A stretch of 38,855 nucleotides of DNA from Chloroflexota bacterium (GTDB taxonomy: Bacteria > Chloroflexota > Anaerolineae > J102). Under the pieces are notes generated by a model that saw only the letters and a list, made by a program, of their open reading frames with translations, was not told the DNA's origin and ran no database searches. Each line of letters starts with the position of its first letter. Within the stretch, counting starts at the first letter, position 1. Below are positions 14,984 through 26,035 of the stretch, one piece after another. The stretch is taken from the NCBI GenBank assembly GCA_013152585.1, contig JAADGC010000156.1:1-38855 (forward strand). The letters are read 5' to 3'. The position numbers were made by a program, and so were the translations under genes.

Positions 14984-16576
14984 ATGTCGCTTTCCCTGTA
15001 TTCCAATTATCGCCAAAGACAACTGGAAGCGCTGTTAGAAATCAGTCGTGCCCTGACATCGCGGCTGGATTTGCCTTCGTTGTTGCGCACGATCCTCGGT
15101 TATGCCGCCGAAATGGTGCGGGCCGAGGTGGGCTACGTGGCGCTGACCACATCACAGCAGACCCTGCGTCTTACCACCGGCTACGTTCTCCCCTCCGCCG
15201 TCTTCCATGTCCTGGCGCCCTACCTGGCCCAAAAGAGCCCGGCCCGCGAATTCTGGAGCGAGGCGGAATTGCGTCGCCAGCTCAAAATGGTGGCCGAAAC
15301 CGCGCATTTACCCCTGGAGCAAGTGATCGCCTTGCCGTTGGTGTTGGCAGATGACGAAGTCGTAGGTGCCATTTTCCTGTTCCGCTCCGGTTCGGTGGCC
15401 TTTACGACCGGCGATCGCTCGTTGCTACGCGATTTTGCGGATCAGGCCGCCATCGCCGTGCGCAATGCCCGACAAATGGAGCAATTGCGCGAAGAAAAGG
15501 CCCGCGTCGAAGCCATCATCGCAAACAGTCCCAACGGCGTCATGATCCTGGACCCCAGCCTGCGCGTGATTGTGATCAACCGCGCCCTCGCCCGCATCAC
15601 CGGCATATCCCCGGTCGAAGCCTACAGCAAACCCTGCCGCCAGGTGTTGGACCTCAGTAACGTCAGCGGTGATCATCTTTGTCTGAACGAACAGGCGCCG
15701 CCGCCCACCAGCATCTGGTATGGCGAAGGCGATATCGTGCGACCGGGGCACAAACGCCTGACCGTGGGCGTCACCTATTCGCCTCTTTTTGATCGGTACG
15801 GCAGCCTCATCAACATCATCGTCACGGTCACCGATATCACCCGCTATCGCGAAGCCGAAGAGCTCAAATCCACTTTCATCTCTGTGATATCACACGAGCT
15901 CAAAACGCCCGTGAGTCTGATCAAAGGCTACGCCAGCATGCTCACGCGTAAAGACGCTGAGTGGAATGCAGACATGGTGGCGGAAATCGGACAGGTCATC
16001 GAGGAAGAGAGCGACCGCCTCAACCACCTCATCAACAACCTGCTCGATGCCTCGCGCTTGCAAGCCGGCGCCCTCAAGCTGGAGCTGGACGATATCTCCC
16101 TGCGACATCTGGCGAGCACAGTGATTGAACGCTTTCAGACGCAGACCGACCAGCACACATTTCGGCTCGATATCCCCCCCGATTTACCCCCGGTACGCGC
16201 CGATGCCCGCCGCATCCGCCAGGTATTCGATAATCTTCTCAGCAACGCCATCAAATATGCGCCCGACGGCGGCGAGATTTTGGTCAGTGCCACTGTTGAA
16301 GCGGATCAGGTCATCGTCGCCGTGCACGATCAGGGCGTGGGGATTCCGGACGAAGAACAGGGCTCAGTGTTCGAACGCTTTTATCGTGTCGATTCCAGCT
16401 TACGCCGCAGCACACAAGGGGTCGGCCTGGGACTGTATCTGGTGCGGGCCATCATCAAGGCCCATGGCGGCGACGTGTGGCTGCAAAGCACCCCCGGCAC
16501 TGGCTCCACCTTCTACTTCTCCCTCCCCCTCTCTCAACCCCTGCAGCCAACTCATGCAACCGTGGAAAACCCTTAG
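14984..16576 (+). CDS. GAF-PAS sensor histidine kinase
   Basis: A 530-residue soluble kinase. After a short helix (RQRQLEALLEISRALTSRLD) comes a GAF domain (about residues 25-165, ending LRDFADQAAIAVRNARQMEQ), a coiled coil, and a PAS domain (about 180-290, starting EAIIANSPNGVMILDPSLRV). HisKA carries phospho-acceptor His304 in SVISHELKTPVSLIKGYASM; HATPase_c has the N-box FDNLLSNAIKYAPDGG and G-boxes VHDQGVGIP and GVGLGLYLVRAII. No response regulator is adjacent, so it is an orphan whose partner is elsewhere. The ATG at 14984 follows a good promoter and begins MSLSLYSNYRQRQ; a longer frame upstream would run through the promoter. It overlaps the Nudix gene by 23 nt. Confidence 0.93.
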   Translation: MSLSLYSNYRQRQLEALLEISRALTSRLDLPSLLRTILGYAAEMVRAEVGYVALTTSQQTLRLTTGYVLPSAVFHVLAPYLAQKSPAREFWSEAELRRQLKMVAETAHLPLEQVIALPLVLADDEVVGAIFLFRSGSVAFTTGDRSLLRDFADQAAIAVRNARQMEQLREEKARVEAIIANSPNGVMILDPSLRVIVINRALARITGISPVEAYSKPCRQVLDLSNVSGDHLCLNEQAPPPTSIWYGEGDIVRPGHKRLTVGVTYSPLFDRYGSLINIIVTVTDITRYREAEELKSTFISVISHELKTPVSLIKGYASMLTRKDAEWNADMVAEIGQVIEEESDRLNHLINNLLDASRLQAGALKLELDDISLRHLASTVIERFQTQTDQHTFRLDIPPDLPPVRADARRIRQVFDNLLSNAIKYAPDGGEILVSATVEADQVIVAVHDQGVGIPDEEQGSVFERFYRVDSSLRRSTQGVGLGLYLVRAIIKAHGGDVWLQSTPGTGSTFYFSLPLSQPLQPTHATVENP

Positions 16577-17102
16577 CCGTCGCACCATCCTCAACCACAG
16601 CCGCTTTCTGAGCGTGGAGAGCCATACGGTGCAATTGCCCGATGGCCAACAAATCTCCGATTGGCCCTGGATTATCACGCCCGACTACATCAATGTCGTT
16701 GCTGTCACCACTGAAGGATTGTTTCTGTGTTTCCGCCAGAGTAAATACGGGGTAGAGGGCGGGATCACCCTGGCGCCGGTAGGGGGCTATATCGAGCCCG
16801 GGGAAGATCCCCTGGCCGCAGCCCGGCGTGAGCTACGCGAAGAGACCGGCTATGAGGCGCCGGACTGGCAGCATCTGGGGAATTTTGCCGTCGATGGCAA
16901 CCGCGGTGTCGCCACGGCCCATCTGTTTTTGGCGCAGAACGCCCGCTACATCATACCTGCCGATGCCGATGATCTCGAAGAGCAGGAGCTGTTGCTGATG
17001 CGCCACGCCGAGGTAGAACAGGCTCTGATGGCGGGGGCTTTTAAGTGCGTTCCGTGGACAGCGGCCCTGGCGCTGGCGTTGCGGATCATCGACGATAGCT
17101 AA
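16554..17102 (+). CDS. Nudix hydrolase
   Basis: A 182-residue protein with a textbook Nudix box at residues 78-100: Gly78, Glu84, Arg92-Glu93, Glu96-Glu97 and Gly99 fit G-x5-E-x7-RE-U-x-EE-x-G-U. The N-terminal part (RRTILNHSRFLSVESHTVQLPDG-type opening, then YINVVAVT) resembles ADP-ribose/NDP-sugar pyrophosphatases, which act on nucleoside diphosphates linked to another group using Mg. The exact substrate cannot be assigned. It begins inside the histidine kinase reading frame with a 23-nt overlap, so the two are co-transcribed, although no functional connection is evident. The repeat cluster follows it. Confidence 0.92.
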   Translation: MQPWKTLSRRTILNHSRFLSVESHTVQLPDGQQISDWPWIITPDYINVVAVTTEGLFLCFRQSKYGVEGGITLAPVGGYIEPGEDPLAAARRELREETGYEAPDWQHLGNFAVDGNRGVATAHLFLAQNARYIIPADADDLEEQELLLMRHAEVEQALMAGAFKCVPWTAALALALRIIDDS

Positions 17103-17127
17103 ACAGGGGCGCCTGCTTCGAAAACAG

Positions 17128-17375
17128 ATCTCTCGCAAGGGCGCAAAGGACGCAAAGGGGAAAAGGCCGGGCGAAACTAAGCGGCCTTTACGAGAGATTT
17201 TCATCCTTATCGGCGTGCAGCCGCTCATGGTGTCTGCTTCGTCCATAAATCTCTCGCCAAGCCGCAAAGAGGCAAAAAACCTTGGCGATCCTTTGGCTGC
17301 GCTCAGGACATGCTTTGTGCGAGACTTTCGTCGTTATGTGGTATGCGAAAGCTCATGGAGAATACTTCGTCGATA
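17128..17375. repeat. Tandem pair of about 121-bp elements with CTCTCG/CGAGAG ends
   Basis: ATCTCTCG begins at 17128 and again at 17249, a 121-bp step. Each unit runs through a GCAAAG-rich arm to a closing CGAGA (17191 and 17320) and then shares a tail with TTAT, GCTCATGG and CTTCGTC. Unit 1 also holds an 8-bp hairpin AAAGGCCG/CGGCCTTT (17162-17189). A third copy, inverted, lies at 29494-29561. These units occupy most of the 327-bp gap between the Nudix gene and mreB; I see no gene in the gap. Confidence 0.7.
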
Positions 17376-17429
17376 GGGCTCAACCCGCCCCAGCCGTGAT
17401 CGGGCTGGGAGCGCCGCAGATAATCCCCA

Positions 17430-18434
17430 TCACACCGGCGGCAGAAAACGGCGCATGACTGCGATATTTTCCAGCGCCCGGCCGGCGCCAATCGCTACAC
17501 AGGCAACGGGATTCTCCGCCACATAGGAGGGAACTCCGGTCTCACGCGTGAGTAATTGATCGATACTGCGAAGCTGCGCCCCACCACCGGTCAGGGCCAT
17601 GCCGCGGTCGATGATATCCGACGCCAATTCCGGCGGTGTCTTTTCCAGGGTTTGCTTGGCCGCACCCACAATCGCGTTCAACGAATCCGAAATAGCTTCG
17701 GTGACCTCTTCTGATGTTACCGTAATCGTCTTGGGCAGGCCCGCCACCTGATCGATGCCGCGTACGTCCATCGTAAGTTCTTCCTCCAGGGGCAGGGCTG
17801 AGCCGATGTTGATCTTCAGTTCTTCGGCGGTTTGTTCGCCGATAATCAGATTATATTTGCGGCGGATATAAGTCATGATGGCGCGATCGATGCGATTGCC
17901 ACCCACGCGTACACTGCTCCACACCACAATATCGTTCATCGAAATCACCGCGGCCTCACTGGTGCCGCCGCCAATATCCACCACCATATTGCCGGTGGGG
18001 GTATGGATGGGAAGACCGGCGCCATATGCAGCCGCCAGGGGTTCGGGAATGAGAAAAGCTTCTTTGGCGCCAGCCTGTATAGCGGCGTCATACACGGCCC
18101 GACGTTCGACACTGGTCACACCTTTGGGGGTACTCATCATGATCTGGGGCCGAAACAGGGGATTGCGGCCGATCACTTTGCGGATGAAGTGCCGCAACAT
18201 GGCTTCTGTCACCACATAATCGGCGATCACGCCATCGCGCACAGGTCGGGAAACTTCGATGCTTTCGGGAACACGACCGAGCATTTCGGAGGCCTCACTG
18301 CCCACAGCCACGATACGATTATCCCGCACAGAAATCGCCACCACACTGGGTTCCTGTAAAACAACCCCTTTACCCCGGACATAAACCAGGATATTCACGG
18401 TGCCGAGATCGATACCAATTTGTTTTTCAAACAT
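17430..18434 (-). CDS. mreB: MreB-family rod-shape/actin-like protein
   Basis: A 334-residue bacterial actin. Nucleotide-binding signatures are all present: phosphate-1 [10 protein letters not shown] near residue 5, [14 protein letters not shown], phosphate-2 [15 protein letters not shown] and adenosine [15 protein letters not shown]. The internal [13 protein letters not shown] segment is typical of MreB/Mbl. It forms membrane-associated filaments that direct side-wall synthesis. mreC, mreD and rodA are not adjacent, so this may be one of several paralogues (MreB or Mbl cannot be told apart here). The ATG at 18434 gives the canonical N-terminus and has AAGGAA about 7 nt upstream; an upstream start adding seven residues is unlikely. 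It has its own promoter after the ATP synthase terminator. Confidence 0.95.
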   Translation of the reverse strand: MFEKQIGIDLGTVNILVYVRGKGVVLQEPSVVAISVRDNRIVAVGSEASEMLGRVPESIEVSRPVRDGVIADYVVTEAMLRHFIRKVIGRNPLFRPQIMMSTPKGVTSVERRAVYDAAIQAGAKEAFLIPEPLAAAYGAGLPIHTPTGNMVVDIGGGTSEAAVISMNDIVVWSSVRVGGNRIDRAIMTYIRRKYNLIIGEQTAEELKINIGSALPLEEELTMDVRGIDQVAGLPKTITVTSEEVTEAISDSLNAIVGAAKQTLEKTPPELASDIIDRGMALTGGGAQLRSIDQLLTRETGVPSYVAENPVACVAIGAGRALENIAVMRRFLPPV

Positions 18435-18472
18435 GCTGGATTCCTTTTTTACCAAAGAGTAACAATGCCTGG

Positions 18473-18501
18473 ATTATAGTCTACAAACGTCATTATTTGA
18501 A
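18473..18501 (-). promoter_or_regulatory. Sigma-70-type promoter of mreB
   Basis: Reading the minus strand, TTCAAA (18496-18501) and a perfect TATAAT (18473-18478) are 17 bp apart, about 38 bp upstream of the mreB ATG and just downstream of the terminator that ends the atp operon. Confidence 0.65.
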
Positions 18502-18528
18502 AACCCGAGCCGGTCATAGACGCAAGAA

Positions 18529-18553
18529 ACCGGGCGCTTGCATAACGCCCGGT
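18529..18553. terminator. Terminator between atpC and mreB
   Basis: An 8-bp GC-rich stem, ACCGGGCG pairing with CGCCCGGT around a 9-nt loop. On the minus strand it is followed by TTTCTT, and it lies 36 bp after the atpC stop, so it should end the ATP synthase transcript. On the plus strand it is followed by CTTTTCT, but no plus-strand gene ends here. Confidence 0.7.
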
Positions 18554-18589
18554 CTTTTCTCTCCTGAGACAGGCCTCGACTCGGAGGGC

Positions 18590-19063
18590 TTATTCTTCTT
18601 CCTGCTGCTGAGTGGGCTGATAAGCAGGACGGCTGCTTGTGCGCTTGCCGTGCCGACGCTGGGCAATGGTGAGGCGCACGCGAGATCGGCGGATAGCAGC
18701 TTCCATGGCCACCCGCCGCGATTGATCGCGATCACGTTCGGGGCTGGCAAGATATGCTTCGGCCCGGCGCAAGGCGGCCTCGGCGCGGACGATATCGATC
18801 TCTGCGGCGGATTCACCCGATCTCGCTATCAGTACGACCTTATCGGGCCGTACTTCCACAAAACCGCCGCCCACGGCAAAATACAGCTCGTCCCCGCCCT
18901 CTTTGCGTACCATGACCTCTCCTGGCACGACGACTGCCATCAGCGGCGCATGTTTGGACAGCACCCCAAATACGCCATCGGCGCCGGGGATGACGACCAT
19001 TTTGACATCGCCATCGTAGACAACATGGTCCTGGGCTACAAATTCAAAACGAATCATGGACAT
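18590..19063 (-). CDS. atpC: ATP synthase epsilon subunit
   Basis: A 157-residue F1 central-stalk protein, last gene of the operon. The beta-sandwich domain has IPGADGVFGVLSKHAPLMAVV and FAVGGGFVEVRPDKVVLIA, the family core; the helical hairpin follows (IDIVRAEAALRRAEAYLAS). It has a longer, basic then Gln/Glu-rich C-terminus (RRHGKRTSSRPAYQPTQQQ) compared with the usual 130-140 residues. Epsilon couples rotation and inhibits ATP hydrolysis. The ATG at 19063 is used; a second ATG two codons later would also serve. It starts 20 nt after atpD. Confidence 0.96.
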   Translation of the reverse strand: MSMIRFEFVAQDHVVYDGDVKMVVIPGADGVFGVLSKHAPLMAVVVPGEVMVRKEGGDELYFAVGGGFVEVRPDKVVLIARSGESAAEIDIVRAEAALRRAEAYLASPERDRDQSRRVAMEAAIRRSRVRLTIAQRRHGKRTSSRPAYQPTQQQEEE

Positions 19064-19083
19064 GGTGTTTTAGACCTGAACGC

Positions 19084-20505
<1,422 letters not shown>

Positions 20506-20607
20506 TCAGTTCAACCTCCAAGGGTTTGCAGAAAACCAGGTATCGGAATCGTTGCCGGTGGCGCCGTAGCGATCCGTTCTACCCTGCGTTTCACGCACAA
20601 GGGTGAA

Positions 20608-21522
20608 TTATGCCTGCACTGCATTAGCAGCACCGGCGATATCCAGCAAGGCCATCGTAATTGCAGACTGACGGGCCTTATTGTAGGTAAGTGTTAAATC
20701 ATCGATCAATTCTTCAGCGGCCTCGGTGGCGTTGCGCATGGCCACCATCCGCGCCGAATGCTCGCTGGCGATTGCTTCGTACAGCGCCTGCAACATCTGA
20801 ATCTCGGTAAAACTATACAGGACCTGATTCAAAACCGTGGAGGCATCCGGTTCAAAGATATAATCAGGCGCCATCGCCATCGGCGGATCTTCCAGAGGCA
20901 CAATGGGCAGCAACTGTTCCACCACCGGTTCCTGAGAAATCGTATTGTGGAATTGGGTATACGCCAGATAGACTGCGTCCACGCGTCCGGAGCTGAAATC
21001 CTCGGTGACGACGCGGGCGATGGGGCCCACTAAAGCCGAATAGCTGGTCAATTGCTCGCCGCCTTTGCCAATATACGTGCTGCCGGGGCGATCACCAATG
21101 CCAATAAATTCAGCCCGAACCGGCGGACCATAGCGGCGCATCCAATCGCGCCCCTTGCGTCCCACCGTCACCAGTTCGACTTCCTTGCCTTCCTGTTCCC
21201 AGGTGCGGATCGACTTCACGGCATGCCGGATCAGGTTGCTGTTCAAGCCCCCGGCCAGACCGCGATCCGCCGAGATCATGAGCATGGTCACGCGCCGGAT
21301 CTCCCGCTGCTGCAACAAGGGTTGGTCCGTGGCCAAAGAGCTGCGCACGCGGGACAAAAAGGATAGCACTTCTTGCGCTTTGGCGGCATAAGGCCGCGTC
21401 GCCAGCACCTGAGCCTGCGCCCGCCGCATCTTCGATGCCGATACGGCCTCCATGGCACGTGTGACCTGGGCTATATTGGTGACGCTGCGTATACGCCGTT
21501 TAATCTCGCGATCGTTAGCCAA
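20608..21522 (-). CDS. atpG: ATP synthase gamma subunit
   Basis: The rotary shaft of F1, 304 residues. The N-terminal helix [20 protein letters not shown] and [14 protein letters not shown], the core [15 protein letters not shown], and the C-terminal [20 protein letters not shown] and [15 protein letters not shown] motifs are all diagnostic. The start is TTG, not ATG: it gives the family N-terminus exactly and has GAGGAG 6 nt upstream, so this is a firm non-ATG start, possibly lowering expression to the single copy per F1 that is needed. No regulatory insertion (as in chloroplast gamma) is seen. It lies 51 nt after atpA. Confidence 0.97.
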   Translation of the reverse strand: MANDREIKRRIRSVTNIAQVTRAMEAVSASKMRRAQAQVLATRPYAAKAQEVLSFLSRVRSSLATDQPLLQQREIRRVTMLMISADRGLAGGLNSNLIRHAVKSIRTWEQEGKEVELVTVGRKGRDWMRRYGPPVRAEFIGIGDRPGSTYIGKGGEQLTSYSALVGPIARVVTEDFSSGRVDAVYLAYTQFHNTISQEPVVEQLLPIVPLEDPPMAMAPDYIFEPDASTVLNQVLYSFTEIQMLQALYEAIASEHSARMVAMRNATEAAEELIDDLTLTYNKARQSAITMALLDIAGAANAVQA

Positions 21523-21573
21523 ATCAAACTCCTCGCAATGGTCGGTAGTAAATGCACAAGGCGTTCAGTACGC

Positions 21574-23079
21574 TTAGATGAACTGCTTGTTGAATTCCGT
21601 CAGGGCCAGTTTCAGGCTGTCTTCGGTCTGATCCGAAAGCTTCTTTTCCCGCTCGATGGTGGCTCCAACTTCGGGATAATAGGTCGTCATGAACTGGTAG
21701 AATTTCTGTTCCCAATCAGGAATACGATCGACCTCGACATCATCTAAATAGCCGTTGGTACCGGCATAAATGACCATCACCTGCTCGGCCATGGGCACCG
21801 GCTGATACTGCGGTTGTTTCAGCAATTGGGTGAGGCGCTGGAAGCGGTCGAGCTGGCGCTGAGTAGCCTTATCCAGGTCGGAGCCAAACTGGGCAAATGC
21901 AGCCAGCTCGCGTCCCTGCGCCAATTCGCCCTTCATGCGACCGGCCACTTTCTTCATGGCTTTGGTCTGCGCCGATGACCCCACGCGCGACACCGACAGA
22001 CCGACGTTGAGGGCCGGACGAATGCCGGCATAAAACAGATCGGATTCCAGATAAATCTGGCCGTCGGTAATCGAGATCACATTCGTGGGGATATACGCCG
22101 AAACATCGCCGGCCTGGGTTTCGATGATAGGCAGTGCTGTCAGCGAACCGCCGCCATGGGCATCGTCTAATTTGGCAGCACGTTCGAGCAAACGGCTATG
22201 CAGATAAAAGACGTCGCCGGGATAAGCCTCGCGGCCGGGGGGGCGGCGCAACAACAGCGATACCTGCCGATAAGCCCAGGCGTGCTTGCTCAAATCGTCG
22301 TAGACGATCAGCGCGTCTTTGCCCTGTTCCATGAATTCTTCGCCGATGGAGCAGCCGGCATACGGTGCCAGATACTGCAAAGCAGCCGGTTCCGAGGCCG
22401 TGGCGGCCACGACAATAGTATGATCCATGGCGCCATGTTTTTCCAATATCGCCACTACCTGGGCCACGCTGGCGCGCTTCTGGCCGATTGCCACATAGAT
22501 ACAGATCAGGTCCTGGCCTTTCTGGTTGATGATCGTGTCAATGGCCAAAGCCGTTTTACCCGTTTGCCGGTCACCGATGATCAGCTCGCGCTGACCGCGA
22601 CCGATGGGAATCATGGAATCGACCGCTTTGATGCCCGTTTGCATGGGGGTATCCACGCTCTTGCGCACCACTACGTTGGGAGCAATACGTTCCACGTTGC
22701 GCAATTTATCGGTCTCGATGGGGCCCTTACCATCGATGGGCTGGCCAACCGCGTTCACGACGCGGCCGATCAGGGCTTCGCCAACAGGCACCGATGCAAT
22801 GCGCCCGGTGCTCCGCACCAGATCGCCTTCCTGAATGCCACTGTATTCGCCCATGATGATCACGCCCACGCTGTCTTCATCCAGATTCAGGGCGATGCCT
22901 AACGTACCATCAGGAAATTCCACCAACTCGCTGGACATGACGTTTTGCAAGCCGCTGATGCGGGCAATACCATCGCCCACTTCGATGACGGCCCCCACAT
23001 CCACCATGCGCGTGGGTGCTTCGAAATGTTGAATTTGTTCTTTGATTTGCCGGGTGAACTCGTCAAGACCGACTGCCAT
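21574..23079 (-). CDS. atpA: ATP synthase alpha subunit
   Basis: The non-catalytic nucleotide-binding F1 subunit, 501 residues. The N-terminal segment binds the delta subunit; the beta-barrel starts [20 protein letters not shown]. Walker A GDRQTGKT is near residue 170, and [20 protein letters not shown]-type sequence (here [20 protein letters not shown]) carries the arginine finger in VSRVG. The C-terminus is the usual helical bundle. Strong ribosome site GAGGAG about 7 nt before the ATG. Length and sequence are unremarkable for bacteria. Confidence 0.98.
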   Translation of the reverse strand: MAVGLDEFTRQIKEQIQHFEAPTRMVDVGAVIEVGDGIARISGLQNVMSSELVEFPDGTLGIALNLDEDSVGVIIMGEYSGIQEGDLVRSTGRIASVPVGEALIGRVVNAVGQPIDGKGPIETDKLRNVERIAPNVVVRKSVDTPMQTGIKAVDSMIPIGRGQRELIIGDRQTGKTALAIDTIINQKGQDLICIYVAIGQKRASVAQVVAILEKHGAMDHTIVVAATASEPAALQYLAPYAGCSIGEEFMEQGKDALIVYDDLSKHAWAYRQVSLLLRRPPGREAYPGDVFYLHSRLLERAAKLDDAHGGGSLTALPIIETQAGDVSAYIPTNVISITDGQIYLESDLFYAGIRPALNVGLSVSRVGSSAQTKAMKKVAGRMKGELAQGRELAAFAQFGSDLDKATQRQLDRFQRLTQLLKQPQYQPVPMAEQVMVIYAGTNGYLDDVEVDRIPDWEQKFYQFMTTYYPEVGATIEREKKLSDQTEDSLKLALTEFNKQFI

Positions 23080-23137
23080 AGGTGACTCCTCAACCTATCT
23101 GAGATTGCCTAAAAAGGCTTAAAGGGATTAGCAAATG

Positions 23138-23665
23138 CTAGGCTGTATGCACGCCCAAAGAGTTGCGCAAAGCAACGATGCGGCCGCGCACACTGTCATC
23201 AATCAATTTATCGCCAACCCGCACCACCAGGCCACCCAGAAGTTCCGGGTCCACCTGGAATGAAAATTCGAGATTGGCGCCGAACCGCTCGATGAGGTGG
23301 GTGCGAATGCGCACCTGATCAGTTTCACTGAGCACCACAGCGCTGGTGATAATTGCCCGTTGAGGCCCGCCAGCTTCTGAAGTCACTACGCGAGACAGGG
23401 AAACCAGAACATCGTCGACCAGCCCAAAATCATTTTGTGTCAACAGCACGTTCAGGAAGTTGTGCAATTCAGGTGGGGTGTTTTCGGGCAAGACGCGTGC
23501 CAACAAAGCCATTTTGGCCGCTGGTTCCACAGAGCCATCGTCCAGTTGGGCACTTAGCTTGGCGTCTGTTTGATACAGGCGGGCTACCTGCGCCAGACCA
23601 TCGATCCATGGCTCGAGTATGGCAGCCAAAATCGCTTTTGTGTACGCTTCGGGCGTCCTTTCCAT
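23138..23665 (-). CDS. atpH: ATP synthase delta subunit
   Basis: The stator cap linking subunit b to F1, 175 residues. The N-terminal helical domain (PEAYTKAILAAILEPWIDGL) and the C-terminal domain, with FSFQVDPELLGGLVVRVGDK and DDSVRGRIVALRNSL, have the OSCP/delta pattern including the conserved Gly-Gly in ELLGGLVVRVG. It begins 1 nt after the atpF stop, so translation is coupled. The middle section is poorly conserved as is usual for this subunit. Confidence 0.95.
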   Translation of the reverse strand: MERTPEAYTKAILAAILEPWIDGLAQVARLYQTDAKLSAQLDDGSVEPAAKMALLARVLPENTPPELHNFLNVLLTQNDFGLVDDVLVSLSRVVTSEAGGPQRAIITSAVVLSETDQVRIRTHLIERFGANLEFSFQVDPELLGGLVVRVGDKLIDDSVRGRIVALRNSLGVHTA

Positions 23666-23666
23666 A

Positions 23667-24158
23667 TCAATTCAAGCTCGTTTCAGTGAGAAAATCGTCA
23701 ATCAATTGCTTTTGTAACGACTCGTCCAGGCCATGACGTACGACGCGCTCGGTAGCCAGTAAAGCCAGCTCGGCGATCTGCTTCTGCGCTTCGCCCAGCA
23801 GGCGCTGTTTTTCGGCCTCGGCCTCGGCACGGGCACGCACGCGGATTTCTTCGGCCTCGCGACGTGCTTCTGTGAGAATGTCGATTTTGACGCGCTCGGC
23901 CTGCGAAGAGGCCCGGGCGATGCGACGTTGCGCTTCGGCCCGTTCTTCTTCCAGCTTCGCCATCAACCGCGAGCGTTCTTCTTCGGCCTCTTGTCGCGCC
24001 ACATCGGCGGCTGTCAGGCCCTCGACAATACGCTGTTTGCGCTCTTCCAGCATTTTACGCAAGGGGGGGAAGACAAAACGATTGAGCAATAAATACAGCA
24101 GAACAAAGTTAATTATCTGCGCCAGCAGAAATGGACCATTGATACCCAATTGGGCCAT
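23667..24158 (-). CDS. atpF: ATP synthase b subunit
   Basis: The peripheral-stalk protein, 163 residues. One N-terminal membrane helix (GPFLLAQIINFVLLYLLLNR) precedes a long, highly charged Glu/Arg/Ala coiled coil reaching almost to the C-terminus. A single copy of the gene is present in the operon, with no b' paralogue, so a homodimeric stalk is expected. A strong AGGAGG site lies about 7 nt before the ATG. The C-terminal end binds delta, the next gene. Confidence 0.96.
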   Translation of the reverse strand: MAQLGINGPFLLAQIINFVLLYLLLNRFVFPPLRKMLEERKQRIVEGLTAADVARQEAEEERSRLMAKLEEERAEAQRRIARASSQAERVKIDILTEARREAEEIRVRARAEAEAEKQRLLGEAQKQIAELALLATERVVRHGLDESLQKQLIDDFLTETSLN

Positions 24159-24212
24159 ATTGAACCTCCTTTTGCTGCTCTGTACAGCAAGTGGGAATGC
24201 CGGATGCCAGTC

Positions 24213-24500
<288 letters not shown>

Positions 24501-24565
24501 TCAGATACCGAAGATTGAAACCTGGCAGGCGCATGGCCTGCCATTCAATCCCGCATCATAATCGC

Positions 24566-25597
24566 TTAGTGGTGTTCATCTCCGGCATGGCTGTGGGTCG
24601 CCTGCTCGAAATAGATGAAGGTAAGGATGGCGAAAACGAACGCCTGCATAAACCCGACGAATAACTCCAGGCCCATAAACGGCAACGGCAGCAAGAACGC
24701 CACCAGGAAGGCCATGACAAAAAGCAAGACTTGTCCGGCAAAGATATTGCCAAAAAGACGAAAGGATAGGCTGATGATTTTGGCGAACTCCGAGATAAAC
24801 TCGAGTATGCCCACGAAGAAGTCAATCGGCTTCATGCCCGTGATCACCGGCATCAAAAAACGACGGAAGTATTTCAACCCCATCTTGCGCACGCCAATGG
24901 CATGGCTCATCAGCACAACAAAGAGGGCCAGGCCTATCGTCAGATTGAGATCGGTGGCAGCAGCGCGGAGAAGGGGCGTCAGCACATAGCCGCCGGAGGT
25001 TTCGTGGGGATGATATTCTTCGTCAGCAGCCTCCGCGGCGGCGAATTCAGTCTTGATCTCATGTTGCCGGGTTTTATCCAGAATCACCTGACGGTCGGTG
25101 AGAGTCACAATCCCGGCCACAGACTCAATCTCATAGCCACGGCTGACGCCATTCTGGGCATAGGCTACTTCTACCGGCTCGATGATGCCTACGCTATCAA
25201 AGCCGGGCACCAGCTCCCACCAGTTGGCAAACAGGAGGAAGAGCAGGATGGTCAAAAAGATGGGGAGCCAGGCCCGGGCCTTCTCTTTGCCACCTATATC
25301 GGTGAGCATGCTTTCGAAAATCTCGAATACCCATTCTGCCAGATTCTGCAGCCCCTTGGGCACAGCGCTCATCTTACGGACAGTCAACAGCCCGATAAGC
25401 AACACAGTCAGATCAGCCAGTAGTGTGGCGATCAGTGTGTTGGTAATATGAAAGCCGCCAATCTGCAGCCCAGGAATTTTCTCAGCCGGCAACAAAATGG
25501 TCGGTAAAGGGACCTTGACGAACAGGGCCGATACGACCACTGCGCCCAGGACACCGATTATGACGATGAGGTTCTTTCCCTGAAAGAGTTTACGCAC
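24566..25597 (-). CDS. atpB: ATP synthase a subunit
   Basis: The Fo channel protein, 343 residues, longer than the usual 240-290. The essential Arg is in LSFRLFGNIFAGQ; IDFFVGILEFISEFAKIISL and MGLELFVGFMQAFVFAIL complete the channel helices. A hydrophilic insertion of about 65 residues (from VEVAYAQNGVSRGYEI to HPHETSGGYVLT) sits between the second and third hydrophobic blocks, probably outside the membrane. The start is GTG: AAGGAG lies just upstream and GTG shares one base with the preceding gene's TAG stop, giving MRKLFQGKNLIVII. A longer frame through the upstream gene is not real. Confidence 0.95.
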   Translation of the reverse strand: MRKLFQGKNLIVIIGVLGAVVVSALFVKVPLPTILLPAEKIPGLQIGGFHITNTLIATLLADLTVLLIGLLTVRKMSAVPKGLQNLAEWVFEIFESMLTDIGGKEKARAWLPIFLTILLFLLFANWWELVPGFDSVGIIEPVEVAYAQNGVSRGYEIESVAGIVTLTDRQVILDKTRQHEIKTEFAAAEAADEEYHPHETSGGYVLTPLLRAAATDLNLTIGLALFVVLMSHAIGVRKMGLKYFRRFLMPVITGMKPIDFFVGILEFISEFAKIISLSFRLFGNIFAGQVLLFVMAFLVAFLLPLPFMGLELFVGFMQAFVFAILTFIYFEQATHSHAGDEHH

Positions 25598-25824
25598 TAA
25601 ACTTTCTCCTTCATTTCCTCGGGGGGTGGGGGGGCAAGCAAGAGGAAGCGCCCCTGAATGGTGCGAACAACGTAAATGACAGCGACGATGATGCCTGTTA
25701 ATACGCCGGCAAAAAAACCCCATGGCGCGGTGTCCATGATGCGATCCCAAAGGAGGCCTAGCACCGGAGAGATTATCAGCGTACCTCCCACCACAAACAG
25801 GAAGCGTATGATGAGGCGTAACAT
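25597..25824 (-). CDS. AtpI/AtpZ-like ATP synthase assembly protein
   Basis: A 75-residue protein with two hydrophobic helices (LIIRFLFVVGGTLIISPVLG and WGFFAGVLTGIIVAVIYVV) around the motif GLLWDRIMDTAPWG, the AtpZ/AtpI family signature, followed by a short Pro/Glu-rich tail. AtpI-type proteins assist c-ring assembly and some AtpZ members affect Mg uptake. It is the first gene of the ATP synthase operon, and its stop overlaps the atpB GTG by one base. I start at the ATG at 25824; an alternative TTG two codons upstream is less likely. The short size makes the family call moderate. Confidence 0.75.
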   Translation of the reverse strand: MLRLIIRFLFVVGGTLIISPVLGLLWDRIMDTAPWGFFAGVLTGIIVAVIYVVRTIQGRFLLLAPPPPEEMKEKV

Positions 25825-25924
25825 GCTCAAGGTACTCGTGCAAGCATTCTGATAATCAGTGCGGGCCTATGGGGTGCAATAAAACACCGTGGGCGACGAC
25901 GCAAATAATTGTCAAGGCCGTGGG

Positions 25925-25954
25925 AGTATAACCTAATAAGCAGGGGCTGAGCAA
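25925..25954 (-). promoter_or_regulatory. Candidate promoter of the ATP synthase operon
   Basis: On the minus strand TTGCTC (25949-25954) and TATACT (25925-25930) are 18 bp apart, about 100 bp before the first atp gene. The -10 box is good, the -35 weak. A TTGACA further downstream lacks a matching -10 box at proper spacing. Confidence 0.4.
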
Positions 25955-26035
25955 ATTTAAGTCTGTCTAAAAATGATGTGGGAACGCACATTTGGACTCT
26001 TGGGCAGGGCAATGCCGCAGCATCGAGCATGACGG

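Noticed and set aside
22198-22902. Long open frame on the plus strand inside atpA
   Set aside because: It is the complement of a highly conserved gene, has no family features and is explained by the GC-rich codon usage of atpA. Similar antisense frames in atpD, dnaX, the oxidoreductase and amidohydrolase genes were rejected for the same reason.
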